Counted from the first letter of the stretch, positions 1-8,414 are shown. The stretch is 18,085 bases of DNA from Thiobacillus sp. (GCA_024710445.1 JANJUT010000156.1:1-18085); one strand, 5' to 3'. Notes: generated by a model from the sequence alone, not told the origin. Numbers and translations: made by a program.

Positions 1-350
1 GCTATGAAGACCTGCTCACTCATCCGCAAGACAGCATGAAGCAGATCTGCGAGTTTCTCGGAGAGGCGTACACCTCCGAGTTGTTTGATGTCGTTTCAGT
101 GGATGACCCGGGTAAAACCCCTCTGGTGCACGAACCACTTAAAATCAGTAACGCAGGAAAATGGCACTCAAAAATGAGTGCGTTCCAGATCCATGCTTTC
201 GAGAGCGTTGCCGGCAACACCTTGCACAAGTTTGGATTTGAAGTCATCACGCCCGCCAAGCCGCCGCCATTGATCGTAAAGGCTGCGTATCGTCTGCATA
301 ACATGCTGCTCACCGCATTCTGGAAGCGGCTCAAGCCCAAATACAAGTGA
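1..350 (+). CDS. Sulfotransferase family protein, C-terminal part (5' end outside window)
   Basis: The open frame runs in from the left edge (frame starting at base 3), so the ATG at 36 is internal and not a start. The first visible residues, YEDLLTHPQDSMKQICEFLG, match the segment of PAPS-dependent sulfotransferases that follows the nucleotide-binding core (Y-E-D-L/F-L-x-D/H-P ... C-x-F-L-G). The same pattern recurs as YEDFLRDP in the complete sulfotransferase at 8411-9433. The tail, with KWHSKMS and an ending around KFGFE, also resembles the usual C-terminus of the family. The PAPS-binding loops lie upstream and cannot be checked. The TGA at 348-350 overlaps the GTG start of the next gene (GTGA), so the two genes are probably translationally coupled. 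The likely role is sulfation of a carbohydrate in the cytoplasm. The acceptor is unknown. Confidence 0.75.
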   Translation, partial: YEDLLTHPQDSMKQICEFLGEAYTSELFDVVSVDDPGKTPLVHEPLKISNAGKWHSKMSAFQIHAFESVAGNTLHKFGFEVITPAKPPPLIVKAAYRLHNMLLTAFWKRLKPKYK

Positions 351-3300
351 CCCGGCTCACCATCCTCATTTGCACGCACAACCGGGCCGGGTTGCTGCAA
401 AAAGCCCTGGCGTCGCTTAATCGGGCGCGGCGTCCGTCCATGCCGGTGCATATTCTGGTTGCGGCCAATGCCTGCACGGACGATACGGTTGCCTTGATGC
501 AGGCTTATCAAGCCCAACAAGCCGAAAACAACTGGTTGCCGCTCAGCGTGATCGAAGTTTCCACGCCCGGGAAGTCTTATGCGCTGAATGAAGCCATTCC
601 GACCATCGAATCGGAACTTACCGCCTTTGTCGACGACGATCACCGGGTTGATGAAGATTACCTGATCGCCATCGAACATGCGGCGACCACCTGGCCGGAA
701 GCGGGTCTGTATTGCGGCCGGATCCTGCCAGACTGGGACGGCAGCGAGCCGGGGTGGGTTCATGACGAAGGGGCTTACCGCATTTACCCGCTGCCGGTTC
801 CCCGCTATGACCAGGGCGGCAAGCCCGACATCATCACCGCCGAAACAGGCCCCATTCCCGGTGGCGGCAACCTGATCGTTCGCCGGCGCGTTTTCGGACT
901 GGCCGGAAAGTTCTCCACCGAGCTAGGGCCCCACGGGCATGATCTGGGAGGGGGCGAAGACAGCGAATATGTATTGCGCGCACTGGCACGGGGTGAGCGC
1001 TGCCAGTATTCACCGGATATCGTCCAGCATCATTATGTCGATACCGAACGGTTGCAACTTGGCTATTTGCTGAAGAAGAGCTATCAGCGTACCCGCTCAA
1101 CCGCGCGCATCCATGGCGGGGGCTCTGTTCCCCTTTATATGTGGCGGAAACTGGCGGAATACTGTTTTCACAGTGTTTTCAGTTTTTCCTGGGCCAAGCG
1201 ACGTTTCTTCTGGGTTCGCACCGCAGCTGCACTGGGTGAAATCCAGGGCCGCAGCGAATCGGGATATCGCGGGAAACACCTGCCGCTCCCGCTCGAACAC
1301 GGTATGTTGTGCGTCACATGGCTGGCCATTTTGACCACCGCGTGTGGCCTGGTCGCATGGTTCGCGAGCGGCGACGCAAAATGGGTCGGGCTTCTTCCTG
1401 CCATCGGCGTAGCCGGGATAGGAACAGCCGCAGTGCTGGCCAAATCGCTGCTCGATTTCTCGCAGACAGGGCCGCGGATCCGCGAAGAAGTGCTCACGCA
1501 CTACCGGCGTTACACCCTGTATGCGCTGGCGCGACTGTCGGTTTGGACATTCATGCTGATGCTGTTCACCGGGGGGGGCGGTGTGGTGCTGTATTTCATG
1601 CTCAGCACGATTCTCGATACCAGCTGGTCGAAAGGGCTGGCTTTTATCGCAGCCATGCTGGGTGTGCTGGGTGCATTTGCACTGCAGTTTGTCCGCAAGC
1701 TGCGTTACAACCCGGGCCTGTTGGTGGCGTCGATGCACTACCGCATGAGCCGCTTGCATGGCCTGTGGAACTGGATGACGCCTGCGCGCATACAAGGCAT
1801 CCAGTATCTGGGTGCAGGCGTGACCGGAGGGTTGTTTGTGGCCGCCTCCTGGGCGTTGGTGAAAAGCAATCAGGTCGGGCCTTTAATTGCGCTGTGGTCG
1901 GGCACCCTGTTTTTTTCAGGAACCATTGCCTGGGCCAGTTGGCAACCCGAGTCCCGGGCACCGCGCAAACGGCCAGGGCGCAATCCAGACATGCCGCCCA
2001 ATATCCTGATGATCGGTTCCGACACCCTGCGTGCTGACCGCCTGGGGGCACTCGGTTATCAGCGTGCACTGACACCGCACATTGATCAGCTGGCGGCCTC
2101 CGGCACCCTGTTTGCCAACTGCTACGTACCGTGCGCACGCACTGCGCCCAGCCTGATTTCCATGCTCACGGGAACCTGGCCGCATACGCATGGCATCCGT
2201 GACAATTTTTCCAGCGATGAAAACACGCGCCTGAAAGTGGATGCCCTGCCGACCCAGCTCAAACAGGCCGGTTACCGCACTGCCGCCATTTCGGATTGGT
2301 GTGGCGCCGATCTCGGAAAGTACTCATTCGGATTCGACTACACCGATCTGCCAGAAGACCAGTGGAACCTGAAGTATCTGATACGCCAGGGCCCCAAGGA
2401 CCTGCGCCTGTTTGTATCTTTATTCACGCATAACCGGTTGGGGCGCATGCTCCTGCCTGAACTGTATTACCTGGGTGGCGTCCCCCTGACCCAGCCACTG
2501 GGCAAGCGTGCGCGCCGCCTGGTGTCGCGCCTGGCAAAAGATGCGCAACCTTTTTTCCTGAATGTATTTTATTCAACCACGCACCCCCCTTTTGCGTCTG
2601 AATGGCCGTGGTACACACGCTTCACCAACCCTGGTTACGCTGGCGAATCCAAGTTTGCGATGGCGCAACTTACCGACCCATTCGAGATTATTCGCCGGCA
2701 AGGCGCGCCGAAGGAAGAATTCGATCTCGATCAAATCATCGATCTATACGATGGCTGTGTGGCCCAGTTTGATGACGAGGTGGGAAAAATGCTGGCTCAC
2801 ATCGAAACATGCGGGCTCGCAGACAACACCGTTGTTGTGGTTTATTCCGACCACGGCATGGAGTTTTTCGAACATGACACCTGGGGGCAGGGAAACTCGG
2901 CAGTGGGCGATTTCAGTCCGCGCATTCCGCTTGTGATCCGTGACCCCCGCCATGCCGCATGCGGAACAATGGCCACGGTAGTGCGGTCCATCGATCTGGC
3001 GCCCACCCTGCTTGAACTTGCCAAGATTCCCGTATCGGCCAACACGGAAGGGACGTCTCTTGTGGACTGCCTCACCGCTGGCGGAGATTGCCCGAACCTT
3101 GATGCCTTCAACGAAACCGGTATCTGGATTGCCGACATTCCCGGCTTGCCAGACCAGCATCTGCGTTATCCAAATCTGCTGGAGTTGCTGGAAGTACCCG
3201 ATCGCTCCAGTGGCACGTTGGCAATCAAGCCCGAATACCATGAAGCCATTCTCGCCGCCAAAGACCGGATGATCCGGCATGGGCGATGGAAACTCGTGTG

Positions 3301-3487
3301 CCAACCGCTGGAAGCAGGCCATGAACTTCGCCTGTTCGACCTGGAAACAGACCCTGCCTGCCAGCACGATGTTTCCGGTTTGCACCCCCAGGTTAAAGCC
3401 GATTTGTGGGCCCGGTTGCAGACGTTCATATACGCTTCGGGCCAATCGCCTGGGGAAGATGCCGGTTACGGACAGAACCGGCAGTAG
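347..3487 (+). CDS. GT2 glycosyltransferase - membrane region - sulfatase/alkaline-phosphatase-superfamily fusion
   Basis: This is a 1046-residue, three-part protein. Residues 2-240 are a GT-A type GT2 transferase: TILICTHNRAG near the N-terminus, a DDD metal/nucleotide site at 96-98, PGGGNL near 171 and GGEDSEY at 202-208. About residues 318-530 hold several hydrophobic helices (roughly 318-342, 347-366, 396-423, 428-448, 484-505, 510-530). From about 549 to the end there is a sulfatase-fold domain: SDTLRADRLG (D559), the nucleophile segment CARTAPS (596-602) before LTG, HPPF, YSDHG (D835, H836) and the terminal LFDLETDP of arylsulfatases. Aligned without gaps to the canonical C-x-P-S-R motif, the catalytic Cys is Thr599 and the Arg is Leu603. 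The protein therefore cannot form formylglycine there and may act as a phosphodiesterase or transferase, as Thr-nucleophile relatives do. The GTG start is set by the GTGA overlap with the sulfotransferase. Eight consecutive G residues lie at 1571-1578. Confidence 0.9.
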   Translation: MTRLTILICTHNRAGLLQKALASLNRARRPSMPVHILVAANACTDDTVALMQAYQAQQAENNWLPLSVIEVSTPGKSYALNEAIPTIESELTAFVDDDHRVDEDYLIAIEHAATTWPEAGLYCGRILPDWDGSEPGWVHDEGAYRIYPLPVPRYDQGGKPDIITAETGPIPGGGNLIVRRRVFGLAGKFSTELGPHGHDLGGGEDSEYVLRALARGERCQYSPDIVQHHYVDTERLQLGYLLKKSYQRTRSTARIHGGGSVPLYMWRKLAEYCFHSVFSFSWAKRRFFWVRTAAALGEIQGRSESGYRGKHLPLPLEHGMLCVTWLAILTTACGLVAWFASGDAKWVGLLPAIGVAGIGTAAVLAKSLLDFSQTGPRIREEVLTHYRRYTLYALARLSVWTFMLMLFTGGGGVVLYFMLSTILDTSWSKGLAFIAAMLGVLGAFALQFVRKLRYNPGLLVASMHYRMSRLHGLWNWMTPARIQGIQYLGAGVTGGLFVAASWALVKSNQVGPLIALWSGTLFFSGTIAWASWQPESRAPRKRPGRNPDMPPNILMIGSDTLRADRLGALGYQRALTPHIDQLAASGTLFANCYVPCARTAPSLISMLTGTWPHTHGIRDNFSSDENTRLKVDALPTQLKQAGYRTAAISDWCGADLGKYSFGFDYTDLPEDQWNLKYLIRQGPKDLRLFVSLFTHNRLGRMLLPELYYLGGVPLTQPLGKRARRLVSRLAKDAQPFFLNVFYSTTHPPFASEWPWYTRFTNPGYAGESKFAMAQLTDPFEIIRRQGAPKEEFDLDQIIDLYDGCVAQFDDEVGKMLAHIETCGLADNTVVVVYSDHGMEFFEHDTWGQGNSAVGDFSPRIPLVIRDPRHAACGTMATVVRSIDLAPTLLELAKIPVSANTEGTSLVDCLTAGGDCPNLDAFNETGIWIADIPGLPDQHLRYPNLLELLEVPDRSSGTLAIKPEYHEAILAAKDRMIRHGRWKLVCQPLEAGHELRLFDLETDPACQHDVSGLHPQVKADLWARLQTFIYASGQSPGEDAGYGQNRQ
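3460..3483. terminator. Hairpin at the overlapping convergent gene ends (possible bidirectional terminator)
   Basis: There is an 8-base perfect inverted repeat: TGCCGGTT at 3460-3467, an 8-base loop, and AACCGGCA at 3476-3483. It sits where the fusion gene (stop 3485-3487) and the leftward TPR gene (stop 3466-3468) end tail-to-tail. A GC-rich stem at two convergent stops suggests shared transcription termination or RNA-end protection. Neither strand shows a downstream T tract, so a classical intrinsic terminator is not established. Confidence 0.35.
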
Positions 3488-4224
3488 GGATTTGTGGGCG
3501 AACCGATTGGCGGCGGGGTTGGAAACGATTCCTCGGGCATGGTCTCGGCTTTCGCAGCGGAATCGGCTGGGGAAGCCTCCACGGCATCCACCACCGGTCT
3601 GGAGACAACCGGCTCGGCGACTACAGGTGCAATCGCTGCCGGATAGGGCAGCTTTCCGCCCAGTTCGGTATAGCGGCGCTGCAGGCTGCGGGTGTCGGGA
3701 TTGTGGCGCAGCCCCTCTGTCACGGTTTCAAGTGCCTTGCTGCGATTGTTTGATGTTGCGTATAGATCGGTGAGCGCCATATAGGCACGCGGCTGCCTGG
3801 GATCCAGTTCGATCGCCTTGAGCAGGTTGCCGACGGCTTCCCCGTTCCGTTTCAGCATCGACAGTGCAATCCCGCGATTCATCAGGATTTCCGCGCGCAA
3901 AGAAAACTCCGGGGCAGCATATTTCAACACATAGTCGAACTCCCCGACCGCGGCACCCAATACCCCCCGGGTCTTTGACAAAGACATGCCGCGTGCCCGA
4001 TTCAGAAAATTGAGGCCGGCGCAATAATGGTGGACATGGATAAAATCGCTGCCCATGCTTGAACGCCAGCTTTTGAAGTCTTCCGAGCCTTCTTTAAAAC
4101 GCGCCGCGCAATAAGTGGGCAATGCGGCCATTTCAGCCGCACTGGGCTCCCAGGCGGCCATGGCAGATGGAATGGCGAGCAACATGCCAAGCAGCATCCA
4201 GACACTTTTTTCAGCAAGGTACAT
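3466..4224 (-). CDS. Exported tetratricopeptide-repeat protein
   Basis: The protein has 252 residues. Residues 1-23 are a clear signal peptide: a short N-region with Lys, a hydrophobic core WMLLGMLLAIP, and cleavage after AMA. The mature part has a conserved-looking head with Cys39 and FIHVHHYC (Cys68), which could form a periplasmic disulfide. TPR-like helices follow at about 109-180 (AEILMNRGIALSMLKRNGEA, then AYMALTDLYATSNNRSKALE). The tail from about 193 is rich in Ala, Pro and Val and ends YCRFCP. The start is supported by AAGGAAG about 6 bases upstream of the ATG. It is the last gene of the leftward block, 35 bases after a GT2 gene. A role as periplasmic scaffold or assembly factor for polysaccharide export is inference; no catalytic motif is seen. 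Its last seven codons overlap the convergent fusion gene by 22 bases. Confidence 0.85.
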   Translation of the reverse strand: MYLAEKSVWMLLGMLLAIPSAMAAWEPSAAEMAALPTYCAARFKEGSEDFKSWRSSMGSDFIHVHHYCAGLNFLNRARGMSLSKTRGVLGAAVGEFDYVLKYAAPEFSLRAEILMNRGIALSMLKRNGEAVGNLLKAIELDPRQPRAYMALTDLYATSNNRSKALETVTEGLRHNPDTRSLQRRYTELGGKLPYPAAIAPVVAEPVVSRPVVDAVEASPADSAAKAETMPEESFPTPPPIGSPTNPYCRFCP

Positions 4225-4259
4225 TCAACGCTTCCTTTTTGATTCAAACATGCGTTTGT

Positions 4260-5126
4260 CTAAGAAGATGTCCTGATTTCCCGGATCGCCAGCCAATCGA
4301 AAAAGGTATCCACGCCCCGCCAACCCAATTCAAGCACATCGGGATAAAGTGGGTACAAGTCCCCGATCTGCTGCGGAAGTGATTCAAAACCGCCGGGCTG
4401 GATGGCACGCCCCAGCATTTTGTTCTGATACCCCCTCACACTGTAGCGCACGCGGCGCCTGAAGTACTTCTTCCATTCGCGCGGCAGCCAGGGAGATACC
4501 GAGTCGAACTCAAACCCGGCTTCCTGCGCCACGACAACCTTGCTATCGTCCCAGCGAACGTCCCCGCGCAGATCCCATTTCAACATGGCGCCCATCAAGG
4601 CATCCTCGCCGATGGTACCGACAGGCATCCGGATCGCTCGTTGGCAAATACGCTCAACAAAAGTCCCGCGGAGCCCATACAGATTTCCAGCGACGCCATT
4701 GTCCTTCAGCATGTCACGCTGAAATGCATCAAGGCCACGCCCGCTTCTGGGCAAGGCGGAAACACCGTTGGCCTGCGGATGATGCGCCAGCGCCTGCGCC
4801 ATGGCATCAAGCGAACCCGGTGCAGCCCGGACATCGCCATCAATGAAAAAATAATGCATTGCATTGCGTGGCGCAACCTCATGCACGAACACGTTCCAGG
4901 CATTGGCCTTGTCGCCCAGCGCAATCGACACCAGATGCACATTCGGGTGGCTTGCACTGTATTCACGCACCAGCGCCTCCGTCTCGTCTGCACAGGCATT
5001 GGCCAGAACATGGCATTCGCATGGGGAGGCCGCTGCGGATTGCAGGCTATCCAGGCAAGCGATGATGTTGCGCGCCTCGTTATGCGCGAAAACGGCGACC
5101 GGCCACGAAGGTTGTCGATTAGTCAT
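4260..5126 (-). CDS. Glycosyltransferase family 2 protein
   Basis: The protein has 288 residues and a GT-A fold of the GT2 type: VAVFAHNEARNI at 10-21, VLANACADET near 40-49 as the nucleotide-binding strand, and FFIDGDVR with the DxD metal site D96-G97-D98. A second conserved acidic segment around GEDALMGAM may be the counterpart of the ED acceptor/base motif. No membrane segments are evident, so it is probably a cytoplasmic enzyme that adds one sugar to a lipid-linked intermediate. Donor and acceptor cannot be read from the sequence. It lies 15 bases after the GT4 gene and 35 bases before the TPR gene, all leftward, consistent with one operon. The site before the ATG is only weakly Shine-Dalgarno-like. 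Confidence 0.88.
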   Translation of the reverse strand: MTNRQPSWPVAVFAHNEARNIIACLDSLQSAAASPCECHVLANACADETEALVREYSASHPNVHLVSIALGDKANAWNVFVHEVAPRNAMHYFFIDGDVRAAPGSLDAMAQALAHHPQANGVSALPRSGRGLDAFQRDMLKDNGVAGNLYGLRGTFVERICQRAIRMPVGTIGEDALMGAMLKWDLRGDVRWDDSKVVVAQEAGFEFDSVSPWLPREWKKYFRRRVRYSVRGYQNKMLGRAIQPGGFESLPQQIGDLYPLYPDVLELGWRGVDTFFDWLAIREIRTSS

Positions 5127-5141
5127 GAACGATAGATATGG

Positions 5142-6290
5142 TCAATTTCCTGCTGCTTTCAGCTGCCGTGTTTTTTCAGCCACCCGTTCCCAGGCAAACT
5201 CCTGCTCGACACGCCGCAATGCAGCCTGGCCCAAAGTGGCGGTCAATTCAGGCTGTTGCAGCAGAAGGCGCAAGCCACCGGCCACGGCCTCAATTTCGTT
5301 ACCATCCACCCGCAGCCCGGTTTGATTATGCAACACCGCCGAGCCGGTGCCACCGGCCCTACCGGCCAGACTGGGCTTGCCACACGCTGCAGCTTCGATG
5401 AACACCATGCCGAAGCCTTCATTGTCGCCATTGATCTCGCGATTGGGCATGGCAAATATATCGCAGGCATTCAGCCAGCGCGGCAGGTCGGTTTCGCTGA
5501 CCGCTCCTATGCGGTGAACCATGCCCTGCAGGTGATGCTCCGCCATCAAGCCATCGAGATATCCGGCATCTTCACCGATTCCCGCGATGACGTAGTGCAC
5601 TGGAATCGCTTCATTCCGGAGCAGAGCCACGGCACGAATCATCTGATCGAATCCCTTGCGGCGTGACAGGCGTCCAACCGAGAACACCAGTTTGTCGTCG
5701 GCGCGAATCCCCAGTTGTTCGCGAAAGCCTGTGACATCCAGGCCGGGCCTGAACACCGACACATCCACTCCGGGATAAATGATCGCAATGCGCGCCGCAT
5801 CAATGCCCATTCCCAGCAAGGTATCGCGCGTATGCTCACTGTTGGCGACAATCCGGTCGGCATGGCGCAAGGCAAAACACATGGCCTTGTATTTGCCGCC
5901 ACGTCCCCAGGTGGTGAGTTCTTCACCATGCGCGTAAATCACCACAGGCCTGAAAGTCAGACGTGCCACCGCCCACGCCACCAGGCCTTCAGGCAGGGCA
6001 CGAAAGGCATGAACCGCATCGAAACGCCGGGTGAGCGCCAGCCCCAGCGATTTGAAGAAGAAACGCGCATACATCGCCAATGATTCAGGGCGCAGCCAGG
6101 GCACCCGTTTGAGACTCAGCCGATGAATGGTATTGGGATGCACCGCATCCACTGCTGCGGCACCCGGCACATCAGCCGTCACGATATGAATGTCCTTGCC
6201 GCCAAGGCGCTTGTATACCTCAGCGGCCCATACCGCCGTTCCGCCTTTGGTCGGCAGAAACAACTCGGTCAGCACCAGCAGGCGATTCAC
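5142..6290 (-). CDS. Glycosyltransferase family 4 protein
   Basis: The protein has 382 residues and a GT-B fold. The N-terminal domain shows LTELFLPTKGGTAVW (7-21) with the glycine-rich loop. The C-terminal domain shows FSVGRLSRRKG (203-213), the usual GT4 donor-domain entry. The E-x7-E motif is EGFGMVFIE, with E291 and E299, followed by AACGKP and a GGTGSAV loop. The length is normal for a retaining GT4 enzyme that uses a nucleotide sugar. It starts with GTG at 6290-6288. AAGGGG about 7 bases upstream and the preceding stop only 4 bases away support this start. It is flanked by two GT2 genes in the same operon, so it probably adds one residue of the same repeat unit. Its sugar specificity is unknown. 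Confidence 0.92.
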   Translation of the reverse strand: MNRLLVLTELFLPTKGGTAVWAAEVYKRLGGKDIHIVTADVPGAAAVDAVHPNTIHRLSLKRVPWLRPESLAMYARFFFKSLGLALTRRFDAVHAFRALPEGLVAWAVARLTFRPVVIYAHGEELTTWGRGGKYKAMCFALRHADRIVANSEHTRDTLLGMGIDAARIAIIYPGVDVSVFRPGLDVTGFREQLGIRADDKLVFSVGRLSRRKGFDQMIRAVALLRNEAIPVHYVIAGIGEDAGYLDGLMAEHHLQGMVHRIGAVSETDLPRWLNACDIFAMPNREINGDNEGFGMVFIEAAACGKPSLAGRAGGTGSAVLHNQTGLRVDGNEIEAVAGGLRLLLQQPELTATLGQAALRRVEQEFAWERVAEKTRQLKAAGN

Positions 6291-6294
6291 GGCA

Positions 6295-7224
6295 TCACCC
6301 CTTCAGCATCGACAGCACGGCACGCAGGCTTTGCCAGTCCGGATGCGAGGTAAACGTAGGCAGCACGGCATTTACCGCTGCGAACCGGCGACCACTTTTA
6401 CTCAAGGCACATCCCAGGTTGTACCTGGCATTTCGCATCCGCGCCGCAATCCCCTGCCTGACCGGCAAGGGAAAATTGTTTGCCAGACGCATCAGGTCGG
6501 TCAGCGTGCGCACATTTTCTCGTTGTGATGCCACCGGGTTACGGCGCGTGGCGCTGCCGTCATGGATCACATACACCCCAAGGCTCTGGCAGATCACACC
6601 GATGCGACGGCTTTGCGCAACCAGTCGCGTCAGAAAGTGCACGTCCTCGCACACCTTGAATCCGGTTGGATAACCGCCCAGCTTGATGAAGCGGCTGCGC
6701 GGCACAGACAGCGTATGGGTATCGCCGAAATGGTCGGCCACAAAAGCTGCCAGTTCGGCGGGGCGCTCCATCACCACGCGCGATGCTCCAGCGGCGCGGG
6801 CAAGCACCATGCGACCGGATTCATGCTGCGCCATCGAGGTTCCCAACAGCGTGCCGGATGCATCATGGTATTCGTAGTCACCGGTCAGGCAATCCAGGTT
6901 CGCATCCTCCGCAATCCATTCGGCGTGCAACCTGATTCGATCCGGCCGGTACCAGTCATCCGCATCGAGAAAGGCCAGCCAGTCGCCTGTCGCCACGGCA
7001 GCACCCGCATTGCGTGCAACCGACACGCCCGCATTGGCTTGCTGGATCAGGCGTACCTGGCCGCCGAACTGGCGTGCAATTTCGGCAGTAGCGTCCTGCG
7101 AACCGTCATCGACCACGATGATTTCATGGGCGGGCCAGCTCTGCTTGCGCACCGATTCGATTGCCCGCGCCAGCGTTGCAGCCGCGTTGAATGCAGGAAT
7201 GATGACCGAGAATGCAGGATTCAT
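6295..7224 (-). CDS. Glycosyltransferase family 2 protein
   Basis: The protein has 309 residues from the ATG at 7224-7222. A longer frame begins 10 codons upstream, but this ATG is the one that overlaps the deacetylase stop (ATGA), and its product begins MNPAFSVIIPAFN, the canonical GT2 N-terminus. Motifs seen are VVDDGS (37-42) for UDP binding and AFLDADDW (84-91) with the DxD metal site at D87-D89. A later segment, VCEDVHFL, is the counterpart of the ED motif. It is a cytosolic GT-A enzyme that probably uses a nucleotide sugar to extend the lipid-linked glycan. It sits between the deacetylase and the GT4 gene, with 4 bases to the latter. Acceptor and linkage cannot be assigned. Confidence 0.92.
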   Translation of the reverse strand: MNPAFSVIIPAFNAAATLARAIESVRKQSWPAHEIIVVDDGSQDATAEIARQFGGQVRLIQQANAGVSVARNAGAAVATGDWLAFLDADDWYRPDRIRLHAEWIAEDANLDCLTGDYEYHDASGTLLGTSMAQHESGRMVLARAAGASRVVMERPAELAAFVADHFGDTHTLSVPRSRFIKLGGYPTGFKVCEDVHFLTRLVAQSRRIGVICQSLGVYVIHDGSATRRNPVASQRENVRTLTDLMRLANNFPLPVRQGIAARMRNARYNLGCALSKSGRRFAAVNAVLPTFTSHPDWQSLRAVLSMLKG

Positions 7225-8414
7225 GCGGCGCGCCCCAGCCAGGCCAGCGGCCACACCAGGCCGCTGAGCTGCGCCACGCGACGGAACCGCGGTATCTCAT
7301 CAAGCCGGGCACGCCAGGCAATCAGGCGCGGCATCAGACGGGTTTCGATCCAGGCTGGATCGCGTGCATTCATGGCATGCGCCAATTCCAGTGGCGACAT
7401 GAAACGCAATGCCGGGCAGGCAGTCAACGCGCTGTTCAGCCCGATCTCCAGCGTAGCCAGGCTGGCATCCAGCGATTGCAGGAAATTGAAGCGATGGGTT
7501 TCAACCAGGCACGCCCGGCCCTGCCGGACACGCTGGTTCAAGCCTTTCACCAACCGCTCCGGGCCATGTCCCAGGGCTGGTTCAAAATACACATCCCGCA
7601 CCAGATAAACAGGACCGTCAGGCGAACATTCCCCACTCAGCATGGTTGCATCGATTCCACCAGGTTGACCGGTGGAATCGCGATTGGTGGCACGATGCCC
7701 CGGCGTCACGATGGCCTCGATTCCTGCCTTTGCCCATGCGTCCTCGACTATCTCATTCCAGACAAAAGTAGTGGCAACTGCCACCCGGGGAACGCGGCCA
7801 AACAAGCTCTGATACGTTGCCACTTCGAGTTCAACCGCTTGTCGTATGGCTTCAGATGCAAGCGAATGTGACGGCAAATGGGCAGCGTCTACCCAGCGGG
7901 TTTGCAAATACGGGGGCAAGGTTTCGGTTGATGCGGGTTCGGGCGACAGGAGCCAGCTACGCACGTCGCTATCTGTCTGGGCTGCAGCCAGAATCGCGGC
8001 CGGCCAATAGTGTGACTGCCCATGCAGTTGCGGCACCAGCACACCGGCCTGGATGCCAGCCAGCATGGCTGTGCGCACTGTTGCAAAGCGGGAATCGGCA
8101 AGGGTCAGCGCGTGATAGGCCGCGCCACCACTTGCAGCAATGCGCGCACCATCCGGAACTTCCAGAATCACGCCCAGTGTCATGATCGCCGGACGGCCAC
8201 TCACATCCCGTATACCCTGCAACAGTGCCGACAGGCGGATCAGTGCCTCAGCCTGCGCCAGCGGCCCCGCGCCCCAATCATCGCTTTCGATGATGAGCAC
8301 TGGCTGACGCAGCACCGGCTCGCGCCAGCGTGCGGCCAAAGGGCCGGCAAAGGCCAGCAGCACCGCCGCCCACAACAGCAACACCGCGGCAAATGCCAGC
8401 GCCAGTACGCTCAC
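7221..8414 (-). CDS. Membrane-anchored polysaccharide deacetylase-like protein (NodB/CE4 fold)
   Basis: The protein has 397 residues with a GTG start at 8414-8412 overlapping the sulfotransferase stop (GTGA). One N-terminal hydrophobic helix (about 3-25) is followed by a basic stretch, which fits an inner-membrane anchor, although topology is not certain. Family signals are ESDDWG at 43-48 (the catalytic and metal Asp pair of motif 1) and HGQSH at 131-135 (the H-x3-H metal site of motif 2). A later VETHRF, with H307, may supply the distal catalytic His. Together these support a metal-dependent deacetylase acting on N- or O-acetyl groups of a glycan. The spacing between motifs 1 and 2 is wider than in the shortest NodB enzymes, and the protein is longer, so it is a divergent member. 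It sits between a sulfotransferase and three glycosyltransferases. N-deacetylation before N-sulfation is an attractive but unproven scenario. Confidence 0.72.
   Translation of the reverse strand: MSVLALAFAAVLLLWAAVLLAFAGPLAARWREPVLRQPVLIIESDDWGAGPLAQAEALIRLSALLQGIRDVSGRPAIMTLGVILEVPDGARIAASGGAAYHALTLADSRFATVRTAMLAGIQAGVLVPQLHGQSHYWPAAILAAAQTDSDVRSWLLSPEPASTETLPPYLQTRWVDAAHLPSHSLASEAIRQAVELEVATYQSLFGRVPRVAVATTFVWNEIVEDAWAKAGIEAIVTPGHRATNRDSTGQPGGIDATMLSGECSPDGPVYLVRDVYFEPALGHGPERLVKGLNQRVRQGRACLVETHRFNFLQSLDASLATLEIGLNSALTACPALRFMSPLELAHAMNARDPAWIETRLMPRLIAWRARLDEIPRFRRVAQLSGLVWPLAWLGRAA
7652..7680. repeat. Inverted repeat inside the deacetylase gene
   Basis: Perfect 10-base arms, CGATTCCACC at 7652-7661 and GGTGGAATCG at 7671-7680, are separated by a 9-base spacer. 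The repeat lies in the coding sequence, over codons for a Thr/Gly-rich loop. No function can be assigned and it may be chance. Confidence 0.4.

Noticed and set aside
1309..2037. A 242-codon rightward open frame within the fusion gene, and similar long antisense frames over most genes.
   Set aside because: They are high-GC shadow frames. Their products are rich in Arg, His, Pro and Cys with no recognisable motif, and the real frame is well supported.
2010..3430. Calling the C-terminal domain of the fusion protein a functional arylsulfatase.
   Set aside because: The formylglycine-forming Cys/Ser is Thr and the motif Arg is missing, so classical sulfatase chemistry is not supported.
7225..7254. 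Ten-codon upstream start for the GT2 gene at 6295-7224.
   Set aside because: The residues MAAGLAGARR are not GT2-like. The ATG at 7224 gives the canonical N-terminus and an ATGA overlap.
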